64,000 nt of DNA from Blastopirellula sediminis (GTDB lineage Bacteria; Planctomycetota; Planctomycetia; Pirellulales; Pirellulaceae): the NCBI RefSeq assembly GCF_020966755.1, contig NZ_JAJKFT010000004.1:1736001-1800000 (forward strand), given 5' to 3'. Under the pieces are notes generated by a model. The model did no database searches. It saw nothing but the letters and a program-made list of their open reading frames with translations, and was not told the origin of the DNA. The position numbers and the translations under genes were made by a program. The number at the start of each line of letters is the position of its first letter. Position 1 is the first letter of the stretch. Shown here in pieces: positions 63,446 to 64,000 of the stretch.

Positions 63446-64000
63446 ATGCGAACGAATCATTTTCGAGGTTTTACGTTGGTTGAATTGCTGGTTGTGATCG
63501 CCATCATCGGCGTCTTGATCGGCCTGTTGTTGCCGGCGGTTCAGCAAGCTCGTGAAGCGGCTCGCCGCATGAGCTGCACCAATCATCTCAAGCAGTTGGC
63601 TCTGGGCTTGCACAACTATCACGATACGCACGGCGCCTTCCCGATCGGCGAAACCGACCTGGTCGCCGGCTACAGCGCACAAAACCAAGGGGGCTGGAGC
63701 TGGGCGTCGATGATCTTGCCGATGATCGAACAAAGCGCAATGTACAATTCGCTCGACTTTCGGGTCCACCCGATTGGCAATTACTCGACGGCGGCCAACA
63801 TCGCCGCGACCGGAACTCCCCTCGACGCGTTCAACTGCCCCAGCGACATCAAGCCGGAAACTTACGACGTCAACGGCGAAACCTACGCCACGAGCAGCTA
63901 TATGGCTTCGTGGTCCGCTTTTGACGGCAGTCCCTGCACCGAGAGCGGAACGGACGTCGTCGTCGACCTGAATCGAAACAATGGGATGTTCGTCATTAAC
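63446..64000 (+). CDS. DUF1559 family pilin-like protein (second copy, 3' end outside window)
   Basis: At least 185 residues are visible, starting MRTNHFRGFTLVELLVVIAI and running off the right edge, so the H-x9-DG end is not seen. A ribosome site AGGA lies near 63434. Bases 63554-63855 match 61700-62001 of the first copy with two differences, while flanking coding sequence differs far more. See the first copy for the family description. Confidence 0.9.
   Translation, partial: MRTNHFRGFTLVELLVVIAIIGVLIGLLLPAVQQAREAARRMSCTNHLKQLALGLHNYHDTHGAFPIGETDLVAGYSAQNQGGWSWASMILPMIEQSAMYNSLDFRVHPIGNYSTAANIAATGTPLDAFNCPSDIKPETYDVNGETYATSSYMASWSAFDGSPCTESGTDVVVDLNRNNGMFVIN

Overview
The window looks like chromosomal DNA of a planctomycete, most probably of the Pirellulaceae (Blastopirellula/Bremerella type). 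The basis is a combination of family-specific markers: paired DUF1592/DUF1587-type cytochrome and DUF1552 proteins, pilin-like DUF1559 proteins, a giant surface protein with the LEPR-type N-terminal motif, a sulfatase plus sialate O-acetylesterase pair, and a serine/threonine kinase fused to SUMF1 domains beside an ECF sigma factor. The genus is an inference.

Region 1 (1-10007, + strand) is one tight operon for a group 3b-type [NiFe] hydrogenase: a cyclic-nucleotide-binding protein, then the beta (Fe-S), gamma (FAD/NAD(P)), small and large subunits, then hypB, hypF, hypC, hypD and hypE. Many junctions are ATGA/GTGA overlaps. hypA and a C-terminal endopeptidase are not in the window.

Region 2 (10.0-25.2 kb) carries a P-type cation ATPase, a sigma-54 activator, a phosphoribosyltransferase, a CBS-pair protein, an alpha/beta hydrolase, a baeRF-type release-factor-like protein, an alcohol dehydrogenase, a PAC2 protein, a NarL-type regulator with a hybrid sensor kinase that holds a FixL-like haem PAS domain, a BON protein, Hsp20 and a ferritin-like helical protein. 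Taken with region 1, this gene content closely resembles the mycobacterial DosR hypoxia/dormancy regulon, but in an unrelated phylum. I consider it the most interesting feature of the window.

Region 3 (25.6-37.5 kb) is ordinary planctomycete catabolic and surface-type content: DUF1592 and DUF1552 proteins, a secreted protein with about 38 TPR units, and a sialate O-acetylesterase/sulfatase operon.

Region 4 (37.5-46 kb) is accessory. It has long non-coding stretches with several repeat families (GGAC[C/T]GGACC motifs, phased ATCTGCG repeats, paired REP-like palindromes). Between them lie small immunity-like genes (Imm26-like, DUF4304-like, a possible DUF1963-like), a Sel1/C39 peptidase and a PD-(D/E)XK nuclease-like gene without a normal start codon.

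Region 5 (46-64 kb) holds a beta-propeller protein and small coupled genes, a DUF1080-like protein, the 2103-residue surface protein, the ECF sigma factor and its kinase, a frame-disrupted gene, and two DUF1559 genes that share a nearly identical 302-bp patch. The second of these runs off the right edge.
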